Origin: Anaerolineales bacterium | GTDB lineage: Bacteria > Chloroflexota > Anaerolineae > 4572-78 > J111 | Reading direction: 5' to 3' | DNA length: 64,000 nt | Assembly (NCBI GenBank): GCA_015075185.1 | Contig: JABTUW010000002.1 | Location: forward strand, 1,798,001-1,862,000 | Shown: positions 49,068 through 57,965 of the stretch, one piece after another | Layout: the number at the start of each line of letters is the position of its first letter | Position numbering within the stretch: position 1 is the first letter of the stretch | The notes under the pieces: model-generated | The model's database searches: none | What the model was told of the DNA's origin: nothing | What the model saw: only the letters and a program-made list of their open reading frames with translations | Translations under genes and position numbers: made by a program

Positions 49068-50312
49068 ATGCTGCAACCATCATCAATTACCCCTAAAGAT
49101 TTGGGGGATGACCTGAGTTCCGTAATCCCTGGTAAAGACCCTGAACTGGCCGTCACCATCAAACGGATCCCGGTCTCGGAGCTGGATTTGAGCGGGAAAA
49201 TCATCCCGGTGTGCGAGCCGACCCTGGCCGGTAAAGAGAAGGAATATTTGTTGGACTGCCTGGATTCCAATTGGATTTCATCGGCAGGCAAGTACATCCC
49301 GGCGTTTGAAGAAAAATTTGCGGCTGAATGTCACTGCAAGTACGGCGTGGCCTGCGCCAATGGAACGGTAGCCCTGCACCTGGGGCTGGCGGCGCTCGGC
49401 CTTGAGCCGGGGGATGAAGTTATCCTGCCGACCTTCACCATGATTGCTACCATTAACGCGGTGACTTATACGGGGGCCACGCCGGTATTGATCGACTCTG
49501 AACCTGGCACCTGGAACATGGATGTCGAGCAACTGGCTGGCAAGATTACCCCCAAAACCAAAGCGGTTATTCCGGTGCATACTTATGGCCATCCGGTAGA
49601 TATGGACCCACTGATGGAACTGGCCGAAAAACACGGCTTTTTTGTGTTCGAGGACGCCGCCGAAGCGCACGGGGCCGAGTACAAGGGACGGCGGGCGGGC
49701 GGGTTGGGTCATGCCGGTGGGTTTAGCTTTTATGCCAACAAAATCATTACCACGGGTGAAGGCGGGATGATCACGACTAACAACGCCAAATTTGCCGCCC
49801 TGGCTCACAATCTGCGCGATCATGCTTTTTCCAGCGAGCGCCACTTCTGGCATAAATTTGTCGGCTTTAATTACCGTATGACCAACATGCAGGCCGCTAT
49901 CGGCCTGGCCCAAACGGAGCAGATGGCCGGCTTTGTGGAAAATCGCCGGCGAAATGCTGCGCTGTACACCGAATATCTCAAGGAGATCCCTGGTATTGTT
50001 ACGCCGCCAGAGGCAGGCTGGGCCAAAAATGTCTTTTGGATGTACTCGATCTTGGTTGAGGATGAATTTGGGCTGACCCGCGACCAACTCCGGGCCTACC
50101 TGGCGCATTACGGTATCGAAACCCGCACGTTTTTCATCCCAATGCATCTTCAACCGATTTATTACGAAACTTTCAAAGGCCAGCGTTTTCCTGTGGCCGA
50201 AATGCTCTGCCAGCGAGGTTTTTACCTGCCCTCTGCTTCGTCGCTTACCCCGCAGCAGATTAAATACATCACTGGTATTGTACGCCAGGCTTACGAGGAA
50301 GCGCACTCTTGA
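49068..50312 (+). CDS. DegT/DnrJ/EryC1/StrS-type sugar aminotransferase
   Basis: 414-residue PLP enzyme that aminates keto-sugar nucleotides. Signs: PVCEPTLAGKEKEYLLDCLDSNWISSAG, ACANGTVALHLGLAALGL, DEVILPTFTMIATINAVTY, EDAAEAHGAEYKGRRAG and the PLP lysine in FSFYANKIITTGEGGM; RDHAFSSERHFWHKFVGFNYRM typical of perosamine synthases. The first 40 residues (to SELDLSGK) are extra and poorly conserved. Only a few bases separate it from a methyltransferase, so they may work on the same sugar. Confidence 0.88.
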   Translation: MLQPSSITPKDLGDDLSSVIPGKDPELAVTIKRIPVSELDLSGKIIPVCEPTLAGKEKEYLLDCLDSNWISSAGKYIPAFEEKFAAECHCKYGVACANGTVALHLGLAALGLEPGDEVILPTFTMIATINAVTYTGATPVLIDSEPGTWNMDVEQLAGKITPKTKAVIPVHTYGHPVDMDPLMELAEKHGFFVFEDAAEAHGAEYKGRRAGGLGHAGGFSFYANKIITTGEGGMITTNNAKFAALAHNLRDHAFSSERHFWHKFVGFNYRMTNMQAAIGLAQTEQMAGFVENRRRNAALYTEYLKEIPGIVTPPEAGWAKNVFWMYSILVEDEFGLTRDQLRAYLAHYGIETRTFFIPMHLQPIYYETFKGQRFPVAEMLCQRGFYLPSASSLTPQQIKYITGIVRQAYEEAHS

Positions 50313-50318
50313 TCTATT

Positions 50319-51113
50319 ATGGAATGGCCTGAATATGAGCGTATGTACCAGGTTGAGGACTCCCACTGGTGGTTTGTGGGACGGCGGCAGTTGGCCCAAG
50401 TCCTCATCGAACAGTGCAGCGCTTCTCATCCCAAACAACGAATCCTCGATATAGGCTGTGGTACCGGCGGTAACCTGGCTTTCTTGGCTCGTTGGGGCGA
50501 TGGCTTTGGCGTTGATCTTAGCCCCCTGGCCTTAAGTTTGGCCTGCCACCGATGCTTGCCCCGGCTGGCGCAAGCGTCGGGTCTGGCCTTGCCCTATGCC
50601 GACCAGAGTTTTGACCTGGTGACGCTCTTTGATGTGCTTTATCATCGCTGGATCAGCGACGACGACCAGGCTGTACGCGAGGCTTACCGGGTGCTGCGGC
50701 CAGGCGGGTGGTTACTGCTGACCGATTCGGCTTTGCCTAGCCTATGGAGCCTCCATGATGAAATTTATTACGCCCGGCAGCGTTATACCCTGGGAGTGGT
50801 ACAGGCCAAATTGCGCGGGGTTGGTTTTCAAGGCGGAGTTTTTTCGTATATTAATGCGTTATTGCTGCCGTTTGTAGCAGCGACTCGTCTCGTTACTCGC
50901 TGGCTTCCGTCGGCTGAAATGGATGTCCAGCCGCCACCCCACTGGTTAAATCAATTACTGCTTGGCGTCCGCAGCCTGGAAGCGGCCTGGCTGGGCCGGG
51001 GGCATACCTTTCCCCTGGGTAGCAGTCTCATCTGTTTTACCCAAAAACCTCCGGCGGTTCCTGTCGTCCTGAAGTTACCGGCTGAAGAAATCCTGTACGA
51101 ACAGGTTTCCTGA
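50319..51113 (+). CDS. Class I SAM-dependent methyltransferase
   Basis: 264 residues. SAM motif ILDIGCGTGGNLAFL (about 43-57), acidic strand GVDLSPLALSL, and SFDLVTLFDVLYHRWISDD with YRVLRPGGWLLLTD. The N-terminal MYQVEDSHWWFVGRRQL is common in polysaccharide-linked methyltransferases. Starts 6 nt after the aminotransferase stop. Residues about 165-230 contain a hydrophobic pair (YINALLLPFVAATRLVTR), so it may associate with membrane or lipid-linked sugars. Confidence 0.83.
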   Translation: MEWPEYERMYQVEDSHWWFVGRRQLAQVLIEQCSASHPKQRILDIGCGTGGNLAFLARWGDGFGVDLSPLALSLACHRCLPRLAQASGLALPYADQSFDLVTLFDVLYHRWISDDDQAVREAYRVLRPGGWLLLTDSALPSLWSLHDEIYYARQRYTLGVVQAKLRGVGFQGGVFSYINALLLPFVAATRLVTRWLPSAEMDVQPPPHWLNQLLLGVRSLEAAWLGRGHTFPLGSSLICFTQKPPAVPVVLKLPAEEILYEQVS

Positions 51114-51165
51114 AGAAATAAGAGATAATCTGGCCGAATTTTCAAACTGGATTTAAACCTGAGCG

Positions 51166-51174
51166 TGTTATAAT
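51166..51174 (+). promoter_or_regulatory. Extended -10 promoter before flippase-like gene
   Basis: TGTTATAAT is a TGnTATAAT extended -10 element, 52 nt before the ATG at 51227. No good -35 is visible, as is usual for extended -10 promoters. Confidence 0.4.
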
Positions 51175-51226
51175 TCTCAATGTTGCTGCTAGTCTTCCTT
51201 ATACGTAGAGTAAAGGCAGTTGAACG

Positions 51227-52426
51227 ATGACCTGGATTAAGAATCGTACAAATCTGGTTTGGGGTTTATTAATTTTGGCGATTGCCGCATTTTTTGGCTA
51301 TCGTTATGTCCAGTTAGGTCATCTGGTCTATCTGGCCTATGTTGTTGCCTTTGGCGGCCTGGGTTTACTTAGCCTGATCAATCAATTGCCGCAGCGCTGG
51401 CAAAACCTTACCTTTAACCTGGGCATCAGTTTGTTCTTTTTGGATTTTGTCTTTGCTGAAATCAGTCTGGCCGATGTTTTCCGAGCCATGGCGAATGCGG
51501 ATTACCGCATGCTGTTGTTATCAATGGGGATGATTCTGCTCCATATTTATTTTCGAACGGTTCGCTGGCAGTGGCTGCTCAAACCCATGGGTCAGGTCGC
51601 TTTCTGGCCGGCCTGTCGTGCTCTGCTGATTGGCATTACCGGCAACACTGTTTTGCCGGCTCGTGCCGGCGAATTTTTGCGGGCCTACGTGTTGGGACGT
51701 TCAACCGGCCTGGCCAAAACAGGGGTTTTTGCCACCCTGGTTGTAGAACGCATCTTTGATGGCTTGACCGTTTTGTTGATATTGCTAGTGGTCATCATTT
51801 GGGGCGTGCATAACGAACGCTTGCAGCTCATAGGTATTCTCGGCGCGATATTTTACGTGGGAGTAATGGTCGGCCTGATTGTTTTTATGCTCAAACGTCA
51901 TTGGGCCGATGCCTTAATCAACAAGTTTTTGCCGCCCCACTTAGCTAAGCGAGTCCTCGGCTTGCTTGATGGTTTTAGCAGCGGGCTGGTCGTACTGAAA
52001 AACCCCGCCCAACTGGCCATGGTCACGTTTTGGAATATGCTGACCTGGGGGATCATCCTCATTTCATTTTGGTTTGGCTTGCTGGCCTTTGATTTCGGTT
52101 CGCCGCTGCCGTGGCAAGCGCCCGTGCTCATGCTGCCGGCAATGGCCCTGGGTTTGACAGTTCCGGCGGCGCCAGGGGGCGTCGGCCTGGTGCAGGCGGC
52201 GATCAAATTGACCCTGGATTTAACCTATGCTGGCCTGCCGGTCGCCGCCAACTTTCAGGAAAGCGTGGCCGCCGCGGGTATCTTAATTCACTTTACCCAA
52301 TTTGCCCCGGAAGTCATCCCTGGTATCTTCTGCTTTATGTACGAGGGCCTCTCGACCCGTGAAGTGAGCGCCGGCCGCAGCCTGGGCCAATCCGACGCGA
52401 ATATCGTAGCCAATTTACCTGACTAA
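51227..52426 (+). CDS. Lysylphosphatidylglycerol synthase TM-like (UPF0104) membrane protein
   Basis: 399 residues, eight to nine membrane segments. Family marks: ADVFRAMANADYRMLLLSM, YFRTVRWQWLLKPMG, ITGNTVLPARAGEFLRAYVLGR, ATLVVERIFDGLTVLL and the terminal AVPAAPGGVGLVQAA-like stretch. The family is proposed to flip or move lipid-linked sugars (AglD-like). Alone on its transcript, upstream of the ATP synthase operon. Placement near glycosyltransferases fits export of lipid-linked sugars, but substrate is unknown. Confidence 0.82.
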   Translation: MTWIKNRTNLVWGLLILAIAAFFGYRYVQLGHLVYLAYVVAFGGLGLLSLINQLPQRWQNLTFNLGISLFFLDFVFAEISLADVFRAMANADYRMLLLSMGMILLHIYFRTVRWQWLLKPMGQVAFWPACRALLIGITGNTVLPARAGEFLRAYVLGRSTGLAKTGVFATLVVERIFDGLTVLLILLVVIIWGVHNERLQLIGILGAIFYVGVMVGLIVFMLKRHWADALINKFLPPHLAKRVLGLLDGFSSGLVVLKNPAQLAMVTFWNMLTWGIILISFWFGLLAFDFGSPLPWQAPVLMLPAMALGLTVPAAPGGVGLVQAAIKLTLDLTYAGLPVAANFQESVAAAGILIHFTQFAPEVIPGIFCFMYEGLSTREVSAGRSLGQSDANIVANLPD

Positions 52427-52591
52427 AAATCCCTTGAAATTCTATTTAGCCTCAAGAATTGGACAAATAGACTGAAGTAGTGTAATATCCGCCCCGCTTG
52501 TGAAATTAACATCAAGTCACTTATTCCTCCACCTTAGCTGTGTTCTGTTCTTGCTGCGACTTCATTGGCTTGGGAATTTATGCACAAGTAC

Positions 52592-52620
52592 TTGACGAGA
52601 TAGGCGGCGCGTGGTATAAT
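52592..52620 (+). promoter_or_regulatory. Consensus promoter of the ATP synthase operon
   Basis: TTGACG (52592-52597), 17-nt spacer, TATAAT (52615-52620). Five of six and six of six consensus bases. It is 50 nt before the atpZ start. Confidence 0.85.
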
Positions 52621-52669
52621 CGCCGCCGAATTCTAGGGGTAGTCTGTAAAATCTCACCAAACCGGTCAA

Positions 52670-52879
52670 GTGAAGAAATATCTGAGCACGCTGGAAGGGT
52701 ATCACCTGGCCCTTCAAATTAGCAGTATTTTGTTGTGCTCTGTTTTTGGCTCACTTTTCGGCGGTATTTGGTTAGATCGAAAACTCGGGACTACTCCCTG
52801 GCTCACGTTAATCCTGATGGTCGTGGGCCTGGTAATCGCCACCTACATTATTTACCGCACGGTAAAAGAACCACATTAG
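52670..52879 (+). CDS. atpZ: AtpZ/AtpI-like small ATP synthase-associated membrane protein
   Basis: 69 residues with two hydrophobic helices (LQISSILLCSVFGSLFGGIWL and WLTLILMVVGLVIATYIIY), the size and layout of AtpZ/AtpI proteins that precede the F-type ATPase genes. They assist assembly or ion (Mg) uptake in some bacteria and are not part of the final enzyme. GTG start with no obvious ribosome site; the first gene after the consensus promoter, so its mRNA leader is short. Confidence 0.82.
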   Translation: MKKYLSTLEGYHLALQISSILLCSVFGSLFGGIWLDRKLGTTPWLTLILMVVGLVIATYIIYRTVKEPH

Positions 52880-52966
52880 AGTAGTTAAAAATAGATACTT
52901 TACAGCCCACAGTAGTTAGAATTTTGACTGCTGGTCTGAATGCCAGGATGCAGAGGTTTGGAGCGT

Positions 52967-53943
52967 ATGACTAAAGTTATCATCTACATTGTGATTGCGT
53001 TAATTATCATTATTGTGGGTAATATGTTGCTGCCCGTGCCCCGCGCGGCCATCGAAGTGGCGGCTGAACCAATTGGTTTGGGCCAGGTGACCAATGCCAT
53101 GCTCACTTCCTTTATCCTGTCGGCGATCATCCTTATCCTCGCTTTTGTTGTGGGCCGTAACTTGAAAGAAAAGCCAAGCGGATTGCAAAATATTATTGAG
53201 GTTTTGATTGAAGCGCTCGGTAATTTTGTCAATGATATTGCGCCCAAAAATGGGCTGCTACTTTTTTCCCTATTTTAGCCACCATTTTCATTTACCTCTT
53301 GTTTGCCAACTGGTTTGGGTTGCTGACCCCTCTACTGGGCAGCTTCGGGATTGTTCATTCAACTGATCACGGGGGGATACCGGTCGAGGATATCGTTTTC
53401 ATCCGGGGAAATGCTGAGACGATAACCCCTCTCCACGAAGAGGCTGAGCCTGAAGGCGGCGAAGCCGAGGCTGAAGGTGAAGACCATGCCGCGGGAGAAC
53501 AAGCTCTCATTGTCCCATTTTTCCGCGCCCCCAGCAGCGATCTGAATCTAACCTTTGGTCTGGCCCTTGTTTCTGTTTTTCTAACCCAAGTGTTTGGCGT
53601 TTGGGAATTGGGTCTAGGCTATTTTGGCAAATTCTTCCAGTTCGGCTCTTTCGCCAGAAAGGGTTTTGGACTGGGGCTCATTGACTTCTTTATGGGCTTG
53701 ATTGAGCTGGTCAGCGAAGTAGCTAAAATTCTCTCTTTTGCCTTCCGGTTGTTTGGCAATATCTTTGCGGGCGAAGTGATCTTAATCATTATGTCATCGC
53801 TGGTTTCCCTGCTGGTGGTGAATATTTTCTTTGGCCTGGAAATATTTGTTGGCTTTATCCAGGCCTTTGTCTTTTTCATTCTGTCACTGGTCTTTTTCTC
53901 GATGGCAACTCATTCGCATGGTGAGGAGCACAGCGAGCATTAA
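52967..53943 (+). CDS. atpB: ATP synthase F0 subunit a, frameshifted in the sequence
   Basis: Ion-channel subunit of F0. Two overlapping reading frames together cover the whole protein: 52967-53250 gives MTKVIIYIVIALII...DIAPK, and from about 53246 the next frame gives KWAATFFPILATIFIYLLFANW and the rest. The frames join with one extra A in the run of five A (53246-53250), giving DIAPKKWAATFFPILATIF, as in other subunits a. The essential arginine is in SFAFRLFGNIFAGEVI. A Glu/His-rich extramembrane loop (about residues 135-180) separates the first helices from SDLNLTFGLALV. Read alone, the first part would stop at 53276-53278. I treat it as one gene with a single-base deletion, either in the assembly or real. 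Confidence 0.85.
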
Positions 53944-54036
53944 AAGTTTAGAAATAAGAAATAAGAAAACAGAAAGTTGTTTGCTCATTTCTTCCTTCTT
54001 ATTTCCTTCTTCTTTTTTCTTACTTTATTACGCCAA
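53944..54036. repeat. Inverted heptamer repeat, atpB-atpE junction
   Basis: TAGAAAT/AAGAAAT/AAGAAAA/CAGAAAG on the left, ATTTCTT/CCTTCTT/ATTTCCT/TCTTCTT/TTTTCTT on the right, arms reverse-complementary. Fills the 112-nt gap up to the atpE ribosome site. Confidence 0.85.
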
Positions 54037-54055
54037 GGAGGCAAATTAAGATAAA

Positions 54056-54286
54056 ATGGATGCTCAAACCTTCAAATTGTTAGCTGCTGGCCTGGCCATT
54101 GGCCTCGGCGCTATCGGCCCTGGTATTGGGGTGGGGCTGCTGGTGCTGGGAGCCTTACAATCCATTGGCCGCAACCCGGAAGCCGCCGGACAGATTCAGA
54201 CAAATATGTTTATCGGCATTGCTTTTACCGAAGCTATCGCTATTTACGCGCTGGTGGTTTCATTGATCCTCCTGTTTGTGGTCTGA
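54056..54286 (+). CDS. atpE: ATP synthase F0 subunit c
   Basis: 76-residue proteolipid of two membrane helices joined by the polar loop GRNPEA (about 38-43). The ion-carrying carboxylate is the glutamate in GIAFTEAIAIYALVV (about residue 59). The position that carries glutamine in Na+-type c rings (after GPG) is Val, and the residue after the Glu is Ala instead of Ser/Thr, so H+ is the likely ion. The AAGGAGG site is about 14 nt before the ATG, longer than usual. Confidence 0.94.
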   Translation: MDAQTFKLLAAGLAIGLGAIGPGIGVGLLVLGALQSIGRNPEAAGQIQTNMFIGIAFTEAIAIYALVVSLILLFVV

Positions 54287-54344
54287 GCCGTGTTGGACTT
54301 ACAAACACTTATATTCGACTCAGTCAGAAGGGAGGTATAAACGC

Positions 54345-54839
54345 GTGGAAGCATTAGGAATTTCCCCTTTTGGGATTGTTGCCTACATTGTTAACTTTAT
54401 CATCCTCGTTGTGCTGTTGCAGATGTTTCTGTATAAGCCTGTCACGCAAATGCTAGCGCAACGCCAGCAGCGTATCGCCGATGGGTTGTCGGCGGCCGAT
54501 AGGGCTGCCCGCGAGGCTGCACTCCAACGGGCAGAATTTGAGAAAGAACTCGCTAAAGCTCGCGAAGCTTCTCAGGCCGAAGCCCGTAAAGCCGCCGAAG
54601 CGACTGAAAAGATGCGCCAGGATATTATTGCGGCGGCTCAAAAGGAAGCTGAGGAAATCAAAGCGCGAGCCAGAGCCGAAGCCGAACAGGAAAAGCAGCA
54701 AGTCGCGACTGACCTGCAAAAAGAAGCAGCATCTTTAGCCATGCAGATTACCCGGAAAGTAGTCGGCGGAGCCATTGACGAAAATGCGCAGCGCACCCTG
54801 GTTAATCAGTTCCTGGCTAATTTAGGAGATGGCAAGTGA
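54345..54839 (+). CDS. atpF: ATP synthase F0 subunit b
   Basis: 164 residues: one N-terminal membrane helix (IVAYIVNFIILVVLLQMFLY, about 9-28) followed by KPVTQMLAQRQQRI and a long charged helix rich in Ala, Glu, Lys and Arg, the stator stalk. GTG at 54345 is chosen because GGAGG lies 9 nt upstream and the peptide then starts right at the membrane helix; the in-frame codon at 54276 overlaps atpE. The stop overlaps the atpH start (GTGA). Confidence 0.9.
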   Translation: MEALGISPFGIVAYIVNFIILVVLLQMFLYKPVTQMLAQRQQRIADGLSAADRAAREAALQRAEFEKELAKAREASQAEARKAAEATEKMRQDIIAAAQKEAEEIKARARAEAEQEKQQVATDLQKEAASLAMQITRKVVGGAIDENAQRTLVNQFLANLGDGK

Positions 54840-55363
54840 AAGCACAAGAGCTTTCGCACAAATATGCGACGGCTGTCTTTAGCCTGGCCCTCGAGTCATG
54901 GCTGAATCCCCTGAATGCTGTGCAAGCTGAGTTGGCCAATAACCCAACTCTGGTCGCGGCGTTGCAGGATAAAGATCGCCCGTTCAGCGAGCGGCAGCAT
55001 GCACTGGATAAAATCATTCCCGGCGATAGCAGCCAACAGGTGCGCAACTTTTTATATACCCTGTTGAAAGATGGGGATATTGGCTTGCTGGGTGAAGTCA
55101 TGGGTGAATTGGAGCGCATGACCCGGGGCGGCCCGCGCGTCCAGGTAGCTCGTGTGACTACCGCCCTACCGCTCTCTGAGCAAGAGAAGGAAACGTTCCG
55201 CCAAAAATTAGCCGCTCAGTATGGTGAGAGCCTGGCATTCGATTTTGACGTTGACCCAGCCCTTCTCGGTGGGGCCGTTGTCCAGGTGGGTGACAAGGTG
55301 ATGGACGGCAGCGTAGCGACCCGACTCGCGGCTATGAGCAACGCATTAGGGGTTAAAAGTTAA
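54836..55363 (+). CDS. atpH: ATP synthase F1 subunit delta
   Basis: 175 residues. N-terminal helical domain beginning KYATAVFSLALES and C-terminal VARVTTALPLSEQEKETFRQKLAAQYG with PALLGGAVVQVGDKVMDGSV, the typical delta/OSCP signature. It joins the stalk to the F1 head. GTG start overlapping the atpF stop; its own stop overlaps an inverted heptamer repeat. Confidence 0.92.
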   Translation: MKAQELSHKYATAVFSLALESWLNPLNAVQAELANNPTLVAALQDKDRPFSERQHALDKIIPGDSSQQVRNFLYTLLKDGDIGLLGEVMGELERMTRGGPRVQVARVTTALPLSEQEKETFRQKLAAQYGESLAFDFDVDPALLGGAVVQVGDKVMDGSVATRLAAMSNALGVKS

Positions 55364-55386
55364 ACGTTGAACGTTCAATGTTTAAC
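55353..55386. repeat. Palindromic heptamer repeat, atpH-atpA junction
   Basis: GTTAAACGTTGAAC (55359-55372) and GTTCAATGTTTAAC (55373-55386) are reverse complements apart from one G-U pair; 7-nt units GTTAAAA/GTTAAAC/GTTGAAC/GTTCAAT/GTTTAAC. It includes the atpH stop codon and ends 11 nt before the atpA GGAGG. Confidence 0.85.
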
Positions 55387-55407
55387 TTCAACGTCATTGG
55401 AGGTTAG

Positions 55408-56931
55408 ATGGTTCTGAAATTAGACGATATTACAGCCCAAATCCGCCAACAGATTGAAGCGTTTGAAGCGCCGGTTGAGATTGCCGATGTGGGTGCGGTT
55501 ATCAGTGTTGGCGATGGGATTGCCCGGATTAGCGGTCTGACCAATGTCATGGCGACTGAATTGCTCGAATTTCCCGGCGGTGTTCTGGGAATGGCCTTGA
55601 ATCTGGAAGAAAATCAGGTTGGCGCGGTCATTTTGGGTGATTTTGAGCATATTGAGGAGGGCGATACCGTCAAAAGCACGGGGCGTATTGCCTCGGTGCC
55701 GGTTGGTGAGGCGCTGGTTGGCCGGGTAGTTAACGCGGTGGGCGAACCGGTTGATGGTAAAGGCCCGATCCAGAATGATGGCTATTATCCGGTTGAGAAG
55801 ATTGCTCCCGGCGTGATCGAGCGGGCTAACGTAAATACCCCGGTGCAAACCGGTATTCTGGCTATTGACTCGATGATCCCGATTGGGCGCGGCCAGCGCG
55901 AGTTGATCATCGGCGACCGCCAGACCGGGAAGACGGCTATTGCCCTGGATACGATTATCAACCAAAAGGGCAAAGACCTGATTTGTATTTACGTGGCGAT
56001 TGGGCAGCGGCAGGGCCAGGTGGCTCAGGTGGTTGGCATCTTGGAACGGTATGGCGCAATGGATCATACCATCGTGGTGGTGGCCGGCGCGTCGGACCCG
56101 GCCCCGATGCAGTATATTGCTCCCTACGCCGGCTGCGCCATGGGCGAGTACTTTATGGACAAGGGCAAAGAGGCGTTGATCATCTATGATGATCTCAGCA
56201 AACACGCCTGGGCCTATCGCCAGATTTCGCTGTTATTGCGCCGCCCGCCCGGACGCGAAGCCTATCCCGGCGACCTGTTCTATCTGCACTCCCGCCTCCT
56301 GGAACGCGCGGCCAAACTGTCGAATGAAAACGGCGGCGGCTCGCTGACGGCCCTGCCGATCATCGAGACCCTGGCCGGCGACGTCAGCGCCTACGTGCCG
56401 ACTAACGTGATCTCGATTACCGATGGCCAGATTTTCCTGGAAAGCGACCTCTTCTATGCCGGTCAGCGCCCGGCGCTCAACGTAGGTATTTCCGTATCGC
56501 GGGTGGGTGGTGACGCTCAAACCAAAGCGATGAAGCAGGTGGCGGGTCAATTGCGCCTGGAGCTAGCCCAATTTAGAGCCTTGGCTGCTTTTGCTCAATT
56601 TGGCTCTGAGTTGGATGCGGCCACTCGTGATCAGCTTGAACGTGGGTTGCGCCTGACCGAGTTGTTGAAGCAGCCACAGTATCAACCTCAATCGCTGGAA
56701 GATCAGGTCATATCCGTTTATGCTTTGACCCGAGGCTTTGCCCGAACGGTGCCGGTCAATGAGGTTCGGGATTACGTGAACAATCTGCTTCAATTTATGC
56801 ACTCGAATTATCCAGCAGCCGGTCAAGCCATTGCCAATGAGAAAGCGATCTCCGAGCAAACAGATACCGCTTTGTGGGCTGCTTTAGGGGAGTACAATCG
56901 CTCTCGTGGCCTGGAAGTACCCAAAAAATAA
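55408..56931 (+). CDS. atpA: ATP synthase F1 subunit alpha
   Basis: 507 residues, standard length. N-terminal VGAVISVGDGIARISGL beta-barrel, P-loop IIGDRQTGKTAIALDTI (about 170-186), and VSRVGGDAQTKAMKQVAGQLRLELAQ near the C-terminal domain with the alpha-specific arginine region. GGAGG lies 5 nt before the ATG. Non-catalytic nucleotide sites of F1 head, paired with atpD. Confidence 0.97.
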   Translation: MVLKLDDITAQIRQQIEAFEAPVEIADVGAVISVGDGIARISGLTNVMATELLEFPGGVLGMALNLEENQVGAVILGDFEHIEEGDTVKSTGRIASVPVGEALVGRVVNAVGEPVDGKGPIQNDGYYPVEKIAPGVIERANVNTPVQTGILAIDSMIPIGRGQRELIIGDRQTGKTAIALDTIINQKGKDLICIYVAIGQRQGQVAQVVGILERYGAMDHTIVVVAGASDPAPMQYIAPYAGCAMGEYFMDKGKEALIIYDDLSKHAWAYRQISLLLRRPPGREAYPGDLFYLHSRLLERAAKLSNENGGGSLTALPIIETLAGDVSAYVPTNVISITDGQIFLESDLFYAGQRPALNVGISVSRVGGDAQTKAMKQVAGQLRLELAQFRALAAFAQFGSELDAATRDQLERGLRLTELLKQPQYQPQSLEDQVISVYALTRGFARTVPVNEVRDYVNNLLQFMHSNYPAAGQAIANEKAISEQTDTALWAALGEYNRSRGLEVPKK

Positions 56932-57011
56932 TTGTAATGATGAATAATGAATTGTGAATGATGAATATTCCGTTAATAATTAACGATTTTCAATTCACAA
57001 TTCACAATTGT
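56931..57011. repeat. Inverted heptamer repeat, atpA-atpG junction
   Basis: AATGATG/AATAATG/AATTGTG/AATGATG/AATATTC on the left, AATTCAC/AATTCAC/AATTGTC on the right around a GTTAATAATTAAC palindrome. Fills the gap up to the atpG ribosome site. Confidence 0.85.
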
Positions 57012-57029
57012 CTTCTTTAGGGGTAACCT

Positions 57030-57941
57030 GTGGCTTCTCTGCGAGAAATCAGACAACGGATTAGAAGCGTTAAAAACATCGCCCAGATCACACGGGCGAT
57101 GCAAATGGTAGCGGCCTCAAAGATGCGCCGGGCGCAAGAGCAGGCCCTGGCCTCACGGCCCTACGCGGCCAAAACCTGGGAAATTTTGACCCACCTGGCG
57201 GCGCAAAAGGGGAATGTCGAGCAACTTCACCCCCTGTTGGCAGATCGGGACCAGGTGAAAAATGTGGCCATCATCTTGATTACGTCCGATAAGGGGCTGG
57301 CTGGGGCGTACAATGGCAACATCATTCGCTCAACGATCCGCTTTATGCGGAGCAGTAATCATGAAAATGCCAGCCTGGTGACAGTCGGGCGTAAAGGGCG
57401 CGATTTTATGATTCGGTTTGGGCGAAAAGTCATCGCCGAGTTTACCGACTTGCCCTCTCGACCCACTTCCCTTGATATCAGCCCCATTACCCGGATCGTG
57501 ATTGATGGTTTCCTGGAGGGTGAATTTGATGAAGTTTATCTGGCTTCCACCGACTTTATCAACACCCTGACCCAGGAACCCACGCTGCGCTTGCTGCTGC
57601 CCATTCGGCCTGGAGCTGTCGAAAGTCAGGTGCTAAGCCAGTACTTGGGGCAGGAAACGACCATGTCTACCGCTGAGTATTTGTATGAGCCGAATCCGAA
57701 CACCTTGCTGGACACTATTTTGCCCCGTTTTACCGAACTGCAGATTTACCAGGCTTTTTTGGAGGCACGCGCCAGTGAAGAGTCGGCCCGCATGGTCGCC
57801 ATGCGGAATGCGACCGAGAATGCCAACGAACTGATTGGCGACCTGACCCTGGTTTACAACAAAGCGCGTCAGGATGCGATTACCAAAGAAATGTTAGACA
57901 TTGCCGGCGGGGCCGAAGCACTGGCCCAGGCACAGATGTAG
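57030..57941 (+). CDS. atpG: ATP synthase F1 subunit gamma
   Basis: 303 residues, central rotor shaft. N-terminal LREIRQRIRSVKNIAQITRAMQMVAASKMRRAQ and C-terminal MVAMRNATENANELIGDLTLVYNKARQDAITKEMLDIAGGAEAL are the two conserved coiled-coil ends. GTG start after AGGGG. A slightly long middle insertion is within family range. Next gene follows after 24 nt with AGGAGG before it. Confidence 0.95.
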   Translation: MASLREIRQRIRSVKNIAQITRAMQMVAASKMRRAQEQALASRPYAAKTWEILTHLAAQKGNVEQLHPLLADRDQVKNVAIILITSDKGLAGAYNGNIIRSTIRFMRSSNHENASLVTVGRKGRDFMIRFGRKVIAEFTDLPSRPTSLDISPITRIVIDGFLEGEFDEVYLASTDFINTLTQEPTLRLLLPIRPGAVESQVLSQYLGQETTMSTAEYLYEPNPNTLLDTILPRFTELQIYQAFLEARASEESARMVAMRNATENANELIGDLTLVYNKARQDAITKEMLDIAGGAEALAQAQM

Positions 57942-57965
57942 TGCGGATATAGATAGGAGGATTGA

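Noticed and set aside
53240..53262. Programmed -1 ribosomal frameshift in atpB
   Set aside because: The site reads CCC AAA AAT, without a good X XXY YYZ slippery heptamer in frame and with no clear downstream stem; an indel is simpler.
52940..53943. Two separate genes (52940-53278 and 53299-53943)
   Set aside because: Together they form one ATP synthase subunit a when one base is added in the A run at 53246-53250; neither part alone is a plausible protein.
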